DNA from: Larix kaempferi
Taxonomy: Eukaryota > Streptophyta > Pinopsida > Pinales > Pinaceae
Direction: 5' to 3'
DNA length: 64,000 bases
Assembly: GCA_027924585.1 (NCBI GenBank)
Contig: BSBM01000602.1
Span: 9,609,501 to 9,673,500, forward strand
Shown here: positions 32,878 to 42,974 of the stretch, piece by piece
Numbering within the stretch: the stretch's first letter is position 1
Layout: every line of letters starts with the position of its first letter
Position numbers and translations under genes: made by a program
Notes under the pieces: generated by a model
Databases searched by the model: none
What the model saw: the letters and a program-made list of their open reading frames with translations, nothing else
What the model was told of the DNA's origin: nothing

Positions 32878-35800
32878 AGATCATGTCCTTTAATTGTCGG
32901 GGTCTGGCTGGGCCTAAAAAGAAATCAGCCTTCATGAGGGTGCTTACTCTTGAACACCCTGATGTGATTCTGCTACAAGAGACCTTAGGGTTAGGTGTTA
33001 TCATCAAGGAGAAATTGGAACTATGGATGGCTGGTTGGACCTTTGTGACTCTGGATGTTAGGGGTCGCTCTGGGGGGTTGGCTGTGGGATGGAAGAATTG
33101 TGCGATTAAACTGATTAATGCATGGGGGATGGCTTCTGTGTTGGGAGCTGAATTTCTCTCTGTTGACTTGGGTACTTGTTTCACTGTGGTTAATGTTTAC
33201 GGGCCCTATGTAAATAGAACTCCTTTCTGGGATTCTCTACTGCAGGATCAGCTCTTGGATGGCGATTCGGTTGTAGTGGGGGGAGATTTAAATTTTACAT
33301 TAGGGCAATCAGAAATTTGGGGCCCTCAAGCACATGTGGATCCATTGGCGGGATACTTTCAACAGAAGTTGGTACGTAAAAACTTTTTGGATATTGAACC
33401 TATCAAGCTGAAACCCACTTGGAGGAATAACATGAGTGGAGAGGCTCGGGTGGCAAAGAGACTGGACCGGTTCCTGGTGGCTGAACAGTTGGTGGACAGG
33501 TTTCTACAAATCAGGCAGTGGGTAAGGAGCGGAGGGGATTCTGATCACTTCCCTATCTTTCTTGAGATCAGAAGAGGACCTAACAATCCACCTAGCTCTC
33601 TTAAGTTTAATAAGAATTGGCTAAGTGATGATTCTTTTAAAAGTCTCTTTCTGGACCTTTGGAGGTCGTATGATATGGATCATGAACGCACTGCGGCATT
33701 TCAGTTCGCTGAGAACATTCAACGATTAAAAGGAGCTGTCAAAGAATGGGCTATTGAAAAGAAAATTAGGGAGGATACTGAATTGAAACTGATAGAGGAT
33801 GAACTACTACAGATCTATGAAGGGGATGGAGGGGGTCTAATGTCTCTGGACTCCAAGGCTGCAATGGCCAGGTTGGAAGGCAAAAGAAATAACCTTTTGA
33901 TGGAAAAGGAGGAAACCTGGAGACTCAAGAGTAGGGCGATTTGGCTGGAATGTGGGGATGAGAATACTAAGTTTTTTCATGCATACGCCAGGGGGAGGAA
34001 GGCGGCCAATACTATTTGGAGCTTGAAAGATGAAGCAGGCATAGAACATTTTGACTTTGAAGGCAAAGCTAGATGCGGGGTGGGTCATTTCCAGAACTTA
34101 TTTAAGGCTCCAGCACAGGCCTCTATTGCAGAAGTTATTAGGATAGCTCAATTATTTCTACGGTTTGCTGAGGAGGAGGATAACAGGAGATTGATGCGTG
34201 CAGTAACTGAGGAGGAGTTAAAGGAGGTCCTTGGAAGTTTCCAGAAAGACAAGAGCCCCGGGCCGGATGGATGGACGGTTGAATTTTTTATGGAACTGTA
34301 TGAGATTGTGGGGGCTGGATCTTTTACAGGTGGTAGAAGATACTCGTTTGAATGGGAAGATACCTGCATGTTTCAACTCTACCTTTATAGCCCTCATACC
34401 AAAGACTGATAATCCGGTTACTCTCTCTGAATTCAGACCTATTTCATTGTGCAATTGTATCTACAAGATTGTTTCGAAGGTCATTGCTCGGAGACTCAAG
34501 GTATCACTATCTGAGCATATTTCAGCTGAACAATTTGGCTTTCTTGAAGGTCGTCAGATACATGAGGCTATAGGGGTGGCTCAGGAAGGACTACACAGTT
34601 TGAAGACTCGGCATATCAAAGGAGCTATTCTTAAAATTGATTTGTCCAAAGCATACGACAAGGTGAGTTGGATTTATATCCGGCTTCTTCTAACACATTT
34701 GGGTTTTGGTATCAATTTTATTAGATGGATCATGTCTTGTATAACTACTGTATCATTCTCTGTGTTATTGAATGGAGCGGCCACTCCCTTTTTTCATGCG
34801 GAAAGAGGCCTTAGGCAAGGTTGTCCACTTTCCCCCCTTCTCTTTCTGCTGGTGGCAGAAGGTTTGAGCAGGGGCTATACTTGATGCTAAATTACAGGGG
34901 GGGATTTAATGGCATTGGCATTGGGGAGCAATTATTTGTTACTCATCTTTTATTTGTGGACGACATTATCATCTTCTGCTCAGGAGATCGAAGGGATACT
35001 CGGACTTTGAAGGAGATATTGGAACTTTTCTCTAAAGCTACAGGGATGGATATAAATGATGACAAGTCCACTCTTACTACCCATTTGCTGCGACCGGATG
35101 AGGAGCGGGCACTTGTTGAGAATTTCCCTTTTAAATTATCCGATCTTGACGAGGGCTTGAAATATCTGGGTTTCTCCCTAAAAGCAAATGTATATCTTAA
35201 AAAGGATTGGAGATGGCTGATAGGTAAGGTGGAGAAAAGATTGAATGTCTGGAGTCACAAGTGGATGTCGAGAGCTGGCAGGCTGGTTCTGGTTAAGGCT
35301 GTCTTGGAAGCCATTCTAGTATATTGGATGTCTTTGTCTTGGATACCCAAAGGAATCCTTGAACTTATCAGGCAGCTATGCTTTAGATTCCTGTGGAGTG
35401 GTAAGAAGGAGGGTCAGGTAACCCCTTGGGTCAACTGGAAGCAGATTGCTGTACCTAAAGGTCTAGGGGGTTGGGGATTAAAAAACATCTTTCTGTTTGC
35501 TCAGGCGTTGGCAACTAAGGGAGGTTGGAGACTTATCATGACTAACAGCTTATGGACCAGGGTTATAAAAGGGAAGTATCTATTAGACATGAGTCTGGAA
35601 GAATGGATCAGGAGCCCTCGAAAGTCACATATTGGGGGATCTGTGATTTGGAAGGCAGTGGTAAAATCCTTTTCACTAGTGGAGAATAATATGGCTTGGA
35701 ATGTGGGTAATGGAGAAAAGGTGAGAGTTGGCAGAGATCCATGGATCGGGAGGTGAACAATTACATTTGCTGCCTGAAAATGTTGTATATACTTTGGAAA

Positions 35801-37015
35801 ATAGGGGCATCATCACTCTTAATCATTTAGCTGAACAGCGACCAGATGACCCATGGATACAACATTGGGAAACTGCGAATATGTTGGGCTTGGGGGATCC
35901 TGAGGTTGCTTATCTGAATAACTACGTCAGTGGTTTGAATAGGGCTAATATACACCTTTCGAACCAGGAGGATGAATTGACTTGGGAACTTGATCCGGCG
36001 GGGATTTACACACCAAAGATGGGTTATCTAGTGCTAAGTGCAGGAGCAGCTAATAGGGATGAGGTCTGGTGGTGGAGATCACTTTGGAAACTTAAATGCC
36101 CATCAAAAAATAGACTTTTTATGTGGTGTGCTTTAGCGAATCGGGTACCGACTTGGGATATTCTGCAGAAGAGAAATTTCCAGGGCCCGGGTTGGTGTGT
36201 TTTGTGTAAGATGGAACTGGAAACAATATCACACCTCTTTATCACGTGTCCGTTCACGAATGATGTCTGGAAAGAATGCACAAAATTGGTCGGTTTTGAC
36301 TGTAGATGGGAAGGAATCTCTGTGGAAGATGCATGGGAGAACTGGTGGAGACGGGCTACACATAAAAAACAGAAGACTCTACCACTGCTGATTATTTGGG
36401 GTATTTGACTGGCAAGGAATGGGGCTATATTTCAGGATAAACCATGTATATCGGAAATTAGATGTGCAAAATCTGTGGGCATATTTCAAGCAAGTCCCGA
36501 TTATGTAAGGGCTGCTAAACAGAGACGTAACATGGAAGTTGAGATTGATAAAACATATCCATGGGGGTTTTTTTGACGGAGCTGTTAGTAATGAGATTTG
36601 TGGTGGGGGAGCAATCTTATATATTTCTGATTCACACTTCTTGACACTCACTATGGGTCTTGGAATGGGATCCAATAACTTTGCTGAAGTCATGAGTTTA
36701 AAATTACTACTCATTTTTGCTTCTGAGAGGGGTATCTCTAGGCTGGCGGTTTATGGAGATTCTATGAATGCTATAAATTGGACCAATCAAACTCAAGCCT
36801 GCATAGTTCTTAGACTTGCAAATGTTCTTAATACTATTCAGCTGGTCAAACAATCCTTTGACACATTCACATGCTGGCATATTTACAGGGAAAATAACCA
36901 AAAAGCGGACCAGGCATCCAAAGAAGGGCAGCTCATGGTTTTCGGCACTTGGAAAGTAGCTGAAGAGAATGATGGACAAAGAACTGAGTTCTACCACAGA
37001 CCTTACATTGACTGA
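32874..37015 (+). pseudogene. LINE C ORF2: endonuclease, reverse transcriptase, zf-RVT, RNase H
   Basis: The endonuclease is complete: MKIMSFNCRGLAGPKK, ILLQETL, VNVYGPY, VVGGDLNFTLG, KRLDRFL, SDHFPIFLE. RT: KSPGPDGWTVEFF, EFRPISLCNCIYKIVSKVIA, FGFLEGRQIHE, ILKIDLSKAYDKVSW, GLRQGCPLSPLLF, and catalytic LLFVDDIIIF near 34960. The zinc finger is CVLCKMELETISHLFITC (about 36197-36250). RNase H: GFFDGAVSN, VYGDSMNAI, HIYRENNQKADQAS. Frame changes occur at a G-run near 34308, at or near the G7 run at 34897, near 35750, and at a T-run near 36570. TGA at 36406 replaces a Trp. Confidence 0.9.
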
Positions 37016-37339
37016 ATCACAATATGATGTTATATTTATATTTTGAAAAAAACAAATATTTAACTTATGTTTAAAGTGCAGATTTTCATATTCGACATAG
37101 AAGTTTTCTGTATAAAACTTATGAAGTTGTAAAAGCAAAATAGTCCGGTGTGACAGAACTAGTTTTTTTTGGTTAAAACAGGGAAGTAACGTATTATGCA
37201 TTTTGAAAGAAGATGTAACAGTCTCATCAAGTGAACCATATTTTTGGACTTGGATAATTCACTGATACAGTGAATACTGAATGTAATTTTGATCTCTTTG
37301 GATGAATGGAATTATGCTTTTTTCTTTTGGAAAAAAAAA
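37016..37339 (+). other. LINE C 3' UTR and A-tail
   Basis: About 320 bases between the RNase H stop and the target duplication, ending TTATGCTTTTTTCTTTTGG and an A-run. It is unlike the LINE A 3' end. Confidence 0.65.
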
Positions 37340-37355
37340 AACACTTCAGAGGTCT
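37340..37355 (+). repeat. right target-site duplication of LINE C
   Basis: AACACTTCAGAGGTCT after the A-tail. Identical to 30591-30606. Confidence 0.9.
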
Positions 37356-38740
37356 ACACACATCATTTGGGACATCAAATTAACTTCATATTCATCTCAT
37401 AACATGACAAATAACTCAACAAACTCTGATATAAAATAGGTAAAATACCATTCCAAAATCACTAAGCAAATGCTACGGGGAAAATGGCTTGAATCTCTTC
37501 CTTGAATGTAAATATCACTTGAAATACATAGTGTTTCAAGATGTGGCTCTCATTATATGATTATTACAGATATATATAGAAGCTAACATGTCAATGAAGT
37601 CAAAATAATAGTCCTTCACTAACCATGTTCAACAACAAGTGCGTTATGCAAGAGTTATGGGGAAAATGGCACCATTCTTACATAGTTTGGCATTTACACA
37701 TAGTTTCACTTGGATATTTGACCTAAGGTTCATATGAGCATCAAATATAGAGTGTATACATCACATTAAAAATAAATTGGGCCCCTTGGACTTCCCCAAA
37801 GAGATCAACATCCCACCATGTGCGCCCTTCCTCCAAGAGCAAGAATATGAAGAGAAAAGTGAGAGAGATGGGAACAAGTTGAAGAAGACATGGTCACGAG
37901 ATTCCCATGAATTCCACTTGTCCAAATTTTGCTAGATCTCCTCTTCCATCAATTCGAATTGGGGAACCTTAGCTGCCATAACTCCCCTTGTGTGCCCTCT
38001 TGGAGGCTATTTTTGGCCCTGGCATGTCATATATGTCATATGTGCCCTGACATGTCATATATGTCATATGTCAGCAATCAGGTCTGAAATTTGTCATAAG
38101 TGTCATAGAATCTTCATCATTGTTGTCATAGGAGTTAGGGAATCTAGCAACAAGTGTCAGAATTCTTCTAAGATGCCTCTTCCTCTTCCATGGGAGTTAC
38201 TCTTCCACTCCAATTCGACCTTACATGATTCATGCCATGAATAATACCTCTTAAAATCCCCCAAGTATGTTACCCTTCATCTTGAACTCGAATTGGTGAG
38301 AGAATCATGCCAAGTGTAGTGGGGGATCTTGCCACATGTGGGTCCCACAACCTCTTATGTGCCCTCATGATCCAAGGCCACCTTATTTTATTTTTATTAT
38401 TATTTAATTGACACCCTTTAATGTGAATTTGTAAGTCTAAGGTCATTTTGGGTCTTGTAGCTCCTTTGCTCTAGCTTTTAATGCTTCCACCCCCAACCTA
38501 GGGAACTAGTAATTTTCCTCCATGATAATTCATTTGGATGGGAATATTACAAACTTTGAATTGAGAATTTGCTCTTAATGTGACCCACCTTGTCCATTTG
38601 GATCTAATTTTACATTATTATTAACTTGGACATCATGCTTGGCAATTATTTGACCCTTAGCATCAATTTGACAAACTATCATGAATATGGCCAAGGGGCT
38701 TAGGCCATTGTGACCCAGTGAAAAATTTGGGGACATGACA
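37356..38740 (-). mobile_element. D' LTR, right part (LTR start at 38740)
   Basis: The minus-strand start TGTCATGTCCCC (38740) and GGGTCACAATGGCC match the start of the element D LTR (TGTCATGTCC, GGGTCACAATGGCC at 45624). Inside, a doubled GACATGTCATATATGTCATATG phrase (about 38025-38080) occurs once in D. Directly outside is the polypurine tract (GGGAGGGGAGGATT on the minus strand, 38741-38755). Confidence 0.72.
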
Positions 38741-40141
38741 AATCCTCCCCTCCCAATATTGCTTGTCCTCAAGCAATTTCAAACATGGATCTGTAAGAAC
38801 CTGCTTTCTTTCCAAACTTTGCTTCCAAAACTTCCCTTCTAAAACTCTGAGTAGTGGCACTCATGCACTACAATTGTGTGTTTCCAAAAGCAAGGAGATG
38901 TGGGTTTTATTTTTCATATTGATATCCCCTGTGACATCACCACTAAACACCAAAATATTAATTAAATCCATCAAAACAAAGTTTTCGCAATTACTCTTTA
39001 CCTCTTTCATATTTTGGAAACCCTTTCTAATACAACTGTATAATTCTTTGAAGTTGCCACTGAGTTGCCCAACTTTGAGTCTTCAAGATTCCATGAAAAA
39101 TTTAGAGAGGAACCACTATGCTTGCTGCTGCACTACTCTGATTACAATCAACTTATTAAGTGGGGACCCAATCTCTCATACTACTTGTTTACCGAAAAAA
39201 TTGAAACCAATGAGACTAAAATTTATCCCAGGGCCCCATTGCTTGTATTGCACTCCAACAATTAGGAGTGCTCTCCAACCCATACCATCAGGCAAGAGAA
39301 TTCCTGGATCCCATTTCCTTGTATGGATTCTTCCAAAAATCATAAGTACAAAAGATAGATCATCAAATTACATAACACCATAATAAAAATGTACATCAAG
39401 GAGGTGCCTCATCAAACAATCATGAAAGTGCTTATACCTCCAAGTAAGTAGACCACCATTTTCCAAGTGCATACAAGCATCAAGTGACCAATCAAATCTG
39501 CTCGAATGAAATAGGTGAGGATCCCATGTCCTATAATGTTGCTCCAAAAGGATGTAAGATGCATCAAAATAATCAGCCATGTGTTCTTTCATCCAAGAAG
39601 TGAATGAAGAATCTCCACTAAAATATGAACCAAGTAGGGAGCAAAGAAAACAATGAGCCTTCAAGGGGCTCACAGAAGTACCATTTGTGCATCCATGAAT
39701 ATGTGTATCATCAAGAAATAAGAAAGGATGTTGCTGCCAATAAGAATTTTCTCCAATCATATATCTCTTCACCCAAGTATTGGATCAAGTTCCTCCAACA
39801 TCAATTGAACTAAGCAAGGAGCAAGGAAAATCACGAGTCTTCAAGTGAGTCAAGTGAACATCATAAGTGCATCCATGTATAGGTGCATCATCAAGAAATA
39901 ACAAGGGATGTTGCTGCCAATAATAATTTTCTCCAATCATATATCTCTTCACCCAAGTATTGGATGAAGTTCCTCCAACATCAATTGAACTAAGCAAGGA
40001 TCAAGGAAAATCATGAGTCTTCAAGTGACTCAAGTGAACATCATAGGTGCATCCATGTAGATATGTATCATCCTAAGGTGACAAAGGATGTTGCTGCAAA
40101 TGTAAATAAGAAAGTGCTCTAGTCATGTCATCATCAAAAGG
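38741..40141 (-). pseudogene. D' internal region: 3' part of the element-D-type ORF, broken
   Basis: Minus-strand frames match the C-terminal half of the D ORF: SSFTSWMKEHMADYF, LLEQHYRTWDPHLFH, LENGGLLTWRYKHFHDCLMR, and CLKLLEDKQYWEGRICH next to the polypurine tract. Stops and frameshifts are scattered. Similarity begins at 40141, corresponding to D position about 44637, so the 5' half, primer site and 5' LTR are missing. The 60-residue repeat is present three times here, against two in D. Confidence 0.75.
39640..40090 (-). repeat. 180-bp tandem repeats coding a 60-residue unit (D')
   Basis: Identical landmarks (CACCCAAGTATTGGAT and CCTCCAACATCAATTGAACT) recur exactly 180 bases apart (near 39772 and 39952), with a diverged unit on the left. 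Each codes H-HGC-YDV-L-HLK...SSNTWVKRYMIGE..WQ. Confidence 0.8.
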
Positions 40142-40574
40142 AGAGATAGGACACACCACGATAGGGTAAAATAATTAAAAAAATACCAAACCAAATTTCA
40201 TTATTTACATTTCCTTTTGTGCTTCCAACCATTCAAAAGTACCGATGCTCACCTTGCTTGTACAACCACCCCGTTTACAATGATCTACGATGTTGCTTCC
40301 TCGGTTCAATAGATTCATTAGTCAATTTGATTCATTTTCAAATTTTGGTGCACATTTTCATTTTTTCCTCTACCGGGCAACATTGCCTCCTCCGCTAGGA
40401 AGAGACCAGGTAAATTATTTGTCACCACCTTATTTTCATTTTCACTGTATTAAAATCCACAATTTGGCTTAAATTTGGCCTCTTTTACTTTTTTCAAATT
40501 TCTTTTATGTGTGGTGCCTTCAAGCCTTTAACTCACACCAGATGCCATGGTGTTTCTTGTTAATTTATAGGAAG
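40142..40574. other. spacer without recognisable gene
   Basis: It lies between the truncated end of D' and the start of the satellite array. No motif was recognised. The 60-codon frame at 40290-40472 is unsupported. Confidence 0.4.
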
Positions 40575-40876
40575 CATTGTAGCGGTGCATCCTATGTGAC
40601 GCCCCGTGGCCAATGCATTAAAAAACATAATGCACTAGTCAAAGTGCCCATTATCTATTAAAGAGAACACACATCGAATGCTTTTTTAAATATTATATTA
40701 GCTAACCAATACGTTTTATGAATATATTAGCACCAGTGCATTGTTTGAAACTCCCTGTTACTGATGCATTATAAACCCCAACGCACCATAGACGGTGCAC
40801 ATTATCTATTGCATAAAAACACACATTGGACATCGATTTTTAAATATGATATCCTCATTATTGGTGTCTTGTATGA

Positions 40877-40881
40877 CTTTA
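40877..40881 (+). repeat. left target-site duplication of element D
   Basis: CTTTA immediately before the LTR TG. Repeated at 47651-47655. Five bp is usual for LTR-element integrases. Confidence 0.8.
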
Positions 40882-42908
40882 TGTAATGTCCAAAATTTGG
40901 CATTGGGTCACAATGGCCTAATCACATTATCCCTATTCATTAGAGTTTGTCAAATTGATGCTAAAGGTCAAATAATTGCCAAGGAGGAAAATTACTAGTT
41001 TTCTAGGTTTGGGGTGGAAGCTTTGGGATTTGGAGTAATGGGGATAATAAATGATGTTTGAACATTAGAATGGAATAAATATTTAATAAAGGAGCTAAAT
41101 AAATATATACAAGTGAAAATCAAAGTGGCATTTCATGATGAAGACACATGGAGGAAGTGGGACCCACATATGGCTAGATTTCCCCACTACATTTGGCATC
41201 ATTCTCTCACCAATTCGAATTCAAGGTGAATGGTAACATACTTGGGGGAGTCCAAAAGGTATTATTCATTGCATTACTCATTCAAGGTCGAAATATAGAG
41301 GAAGAGTAACTCCCATGGAAGAGGAAGAGGCAATTTGGAGCTAGTGAGACACTTGGGCTAGATTCCCTAGCTCTATGACAACAATGATGAAGATGCTATG
41401 ACACCTATGACACAAATCAGACCTGAAGGCTGACATATGACATATATGACATGTCAGGGCTAAAAATAGACTCCAAGAGGGCGCTCAAGGGTGTTAGGGC
41501 AGCTAAGATGCTTCCACATGTGATTTGGTGGAAGTGGGAGACTAGGAATTGTTGTACAAGTGGCGTTCTTTGGAATCTCTTCCCAACTTGAGTTGGCATG
41601 AGTCTCTTGGAAGGAATTCGACCCATGGAGGACATTAGAAGTTTATAAATGTCAATAACAAAGAATGAAACCAGCTTTTGATCATTTGTAGAATTTGCAA
41701 TTGCATTTGTGAAGAGGGAGAGCTAGTGGATGACTAGTTTCTTGCCTTAGCCAATTTCGAGGGTGAAAGATTCCCATCCAAGTTGGTAATTGGAAAGGCC
41801 ATTCAGACCTTTCATTTGGAGCTTTAATGGAGTCTTTATTTGCAGGTGTAAGCTACAGGGCAGCTCATGGTTTCTTCTATTGCAGCTCACTCCTTCAACC
41901 ATTTCCGGTTTTGATGGCATATTCTTGATCCTTGAGGGAGGGCGTTTTTGGTGAGCTATTGTACTCTTTGGGGAAGCTTTTAATGCCCCATTTATTTTGT
42001 AATATGAAGTAAATACTCTTTTCTTCATCTCCAAAAAGTTTCAGGTCGAAATTCCAAGTATAAATGTATAAATTTCATTTTTAATGGAAGAACAATGCCA
42101 TTTCCCCACTACCTTGTTGTGAGCCAATGTATTGATGATGATTTCGAATGAATGGATGATTCTCTGATATATTTGTGATCAATATACTTCCATGGATGTC
42201 TTCTACAAGTTTCATGTACTGTACTTGAGCATTTGAAGCATTTTTACTCAGTTTAGTTGTATTGGGAGGCGAAATAGTGCCATTTCCCCAAGGGTCGAAT
42301 TGGGGATTTTTGCAGTTGAATGGGAGAGGGTGAGAACAGTTGTAATAATCCATTAATGGTGCATATGAGACTTTAATAACATACTTAACACATTACATAC
42401 CTCTGTTCAAAAATTTGAGTGGGTTTGGAGGCATTTGGGAAGCCATTTTCATTGTTTACCCCAGGGGGATTTGAACCCCAAATTACTAGTAAAATTGCAT
42501 AATTGGTGCAGAATATTAAGAGAGTTTGCAGAGGTCTTTTAGTGGCCATATGTCATCCATAAACATCATATTCAAGTTCTAATATCATTCATACACTTTC
42601 CTTGAAGATTTGAAGGCATTTGGAGTCAATTTGAGACCTAGAGACCAATACTAGTCAAAGGAAAATCACTAGTAAAGTTACCTACATTGATCGGAATTGA
42701 AAGAGGATTTGCAGAAGAATTTTAAAGGTCCAAAGGCATCCCTGAAACACATATTTATGTTCTAATATCATTCATACACTTTCTCAGAAGATTTGGGATC
42801 ATTTGGGGCAAATTTGGGACCTAGAGATCAAAACTAGTCAAAGGTCGAACAAGGGAAAAAAAGTGGAAAATTGCAATTTTAATAAAATTCCTAACAAGGG
42901 ACATTACA
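40882..42908 (+). repeat. element D 5' LTR
   Basis: 2,027 bp from TGTAATGTCC to GGGACATTACA. It contains a palindrome-rich phrase near 41431-41460 (ACATATGACATATATGACATGTC). Short frames inside it, repeated in the 3' LTR, are unsupported as genes. Confidence 0.9.
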
Positions 42909-42909
42909 G

Positions 42910-42921
42910 TGGTATCAGAGC
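42910..42921 (+). other. element D primer binding site, tRNA-iMet
   Basis: TGGTATCAGAGC, one base after the LTR end. Perfect 12-base match to the usual plant iMet primer site. Confidence 0.88.
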
Positions 42922-42974
42922 ATGGTCCTTGCACCTGTGTATTAGGTACATACATTCAAGAATAATTGGCAGCC

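Larger units (their letters stand above)
30607..37339 (+). mobile_element. LINE C, full-length non-LTR retrotransposon inserted in the D' LTR
   Basis: It is 6.73 kb with a 16-bp target duplication and A-tail. It has a 5' leader of ~300 bases, ORF1, ORF2 and a ~320-base 3' UTR. It is a different lineage from A: richer in G+C and with a divergent protein sequence. It is the least decayed LINE here, with endonuclease and RT motifs all kept. The breaks are one nonsense codon in ORF1, a nonsense codon late in ORF2, and frameshifts that mostly fall in homopolymer runs. Confidence 0.9.

Noticed and set aside
41417-42353. Frames of 72-95 codons in the 5' LTR of element D, repeated in the 3' LTR (46159-47095)
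   Set aside because: Duplicated only because LTRs are duplicated. No motif, and they lie in non-coding LTR sequence.
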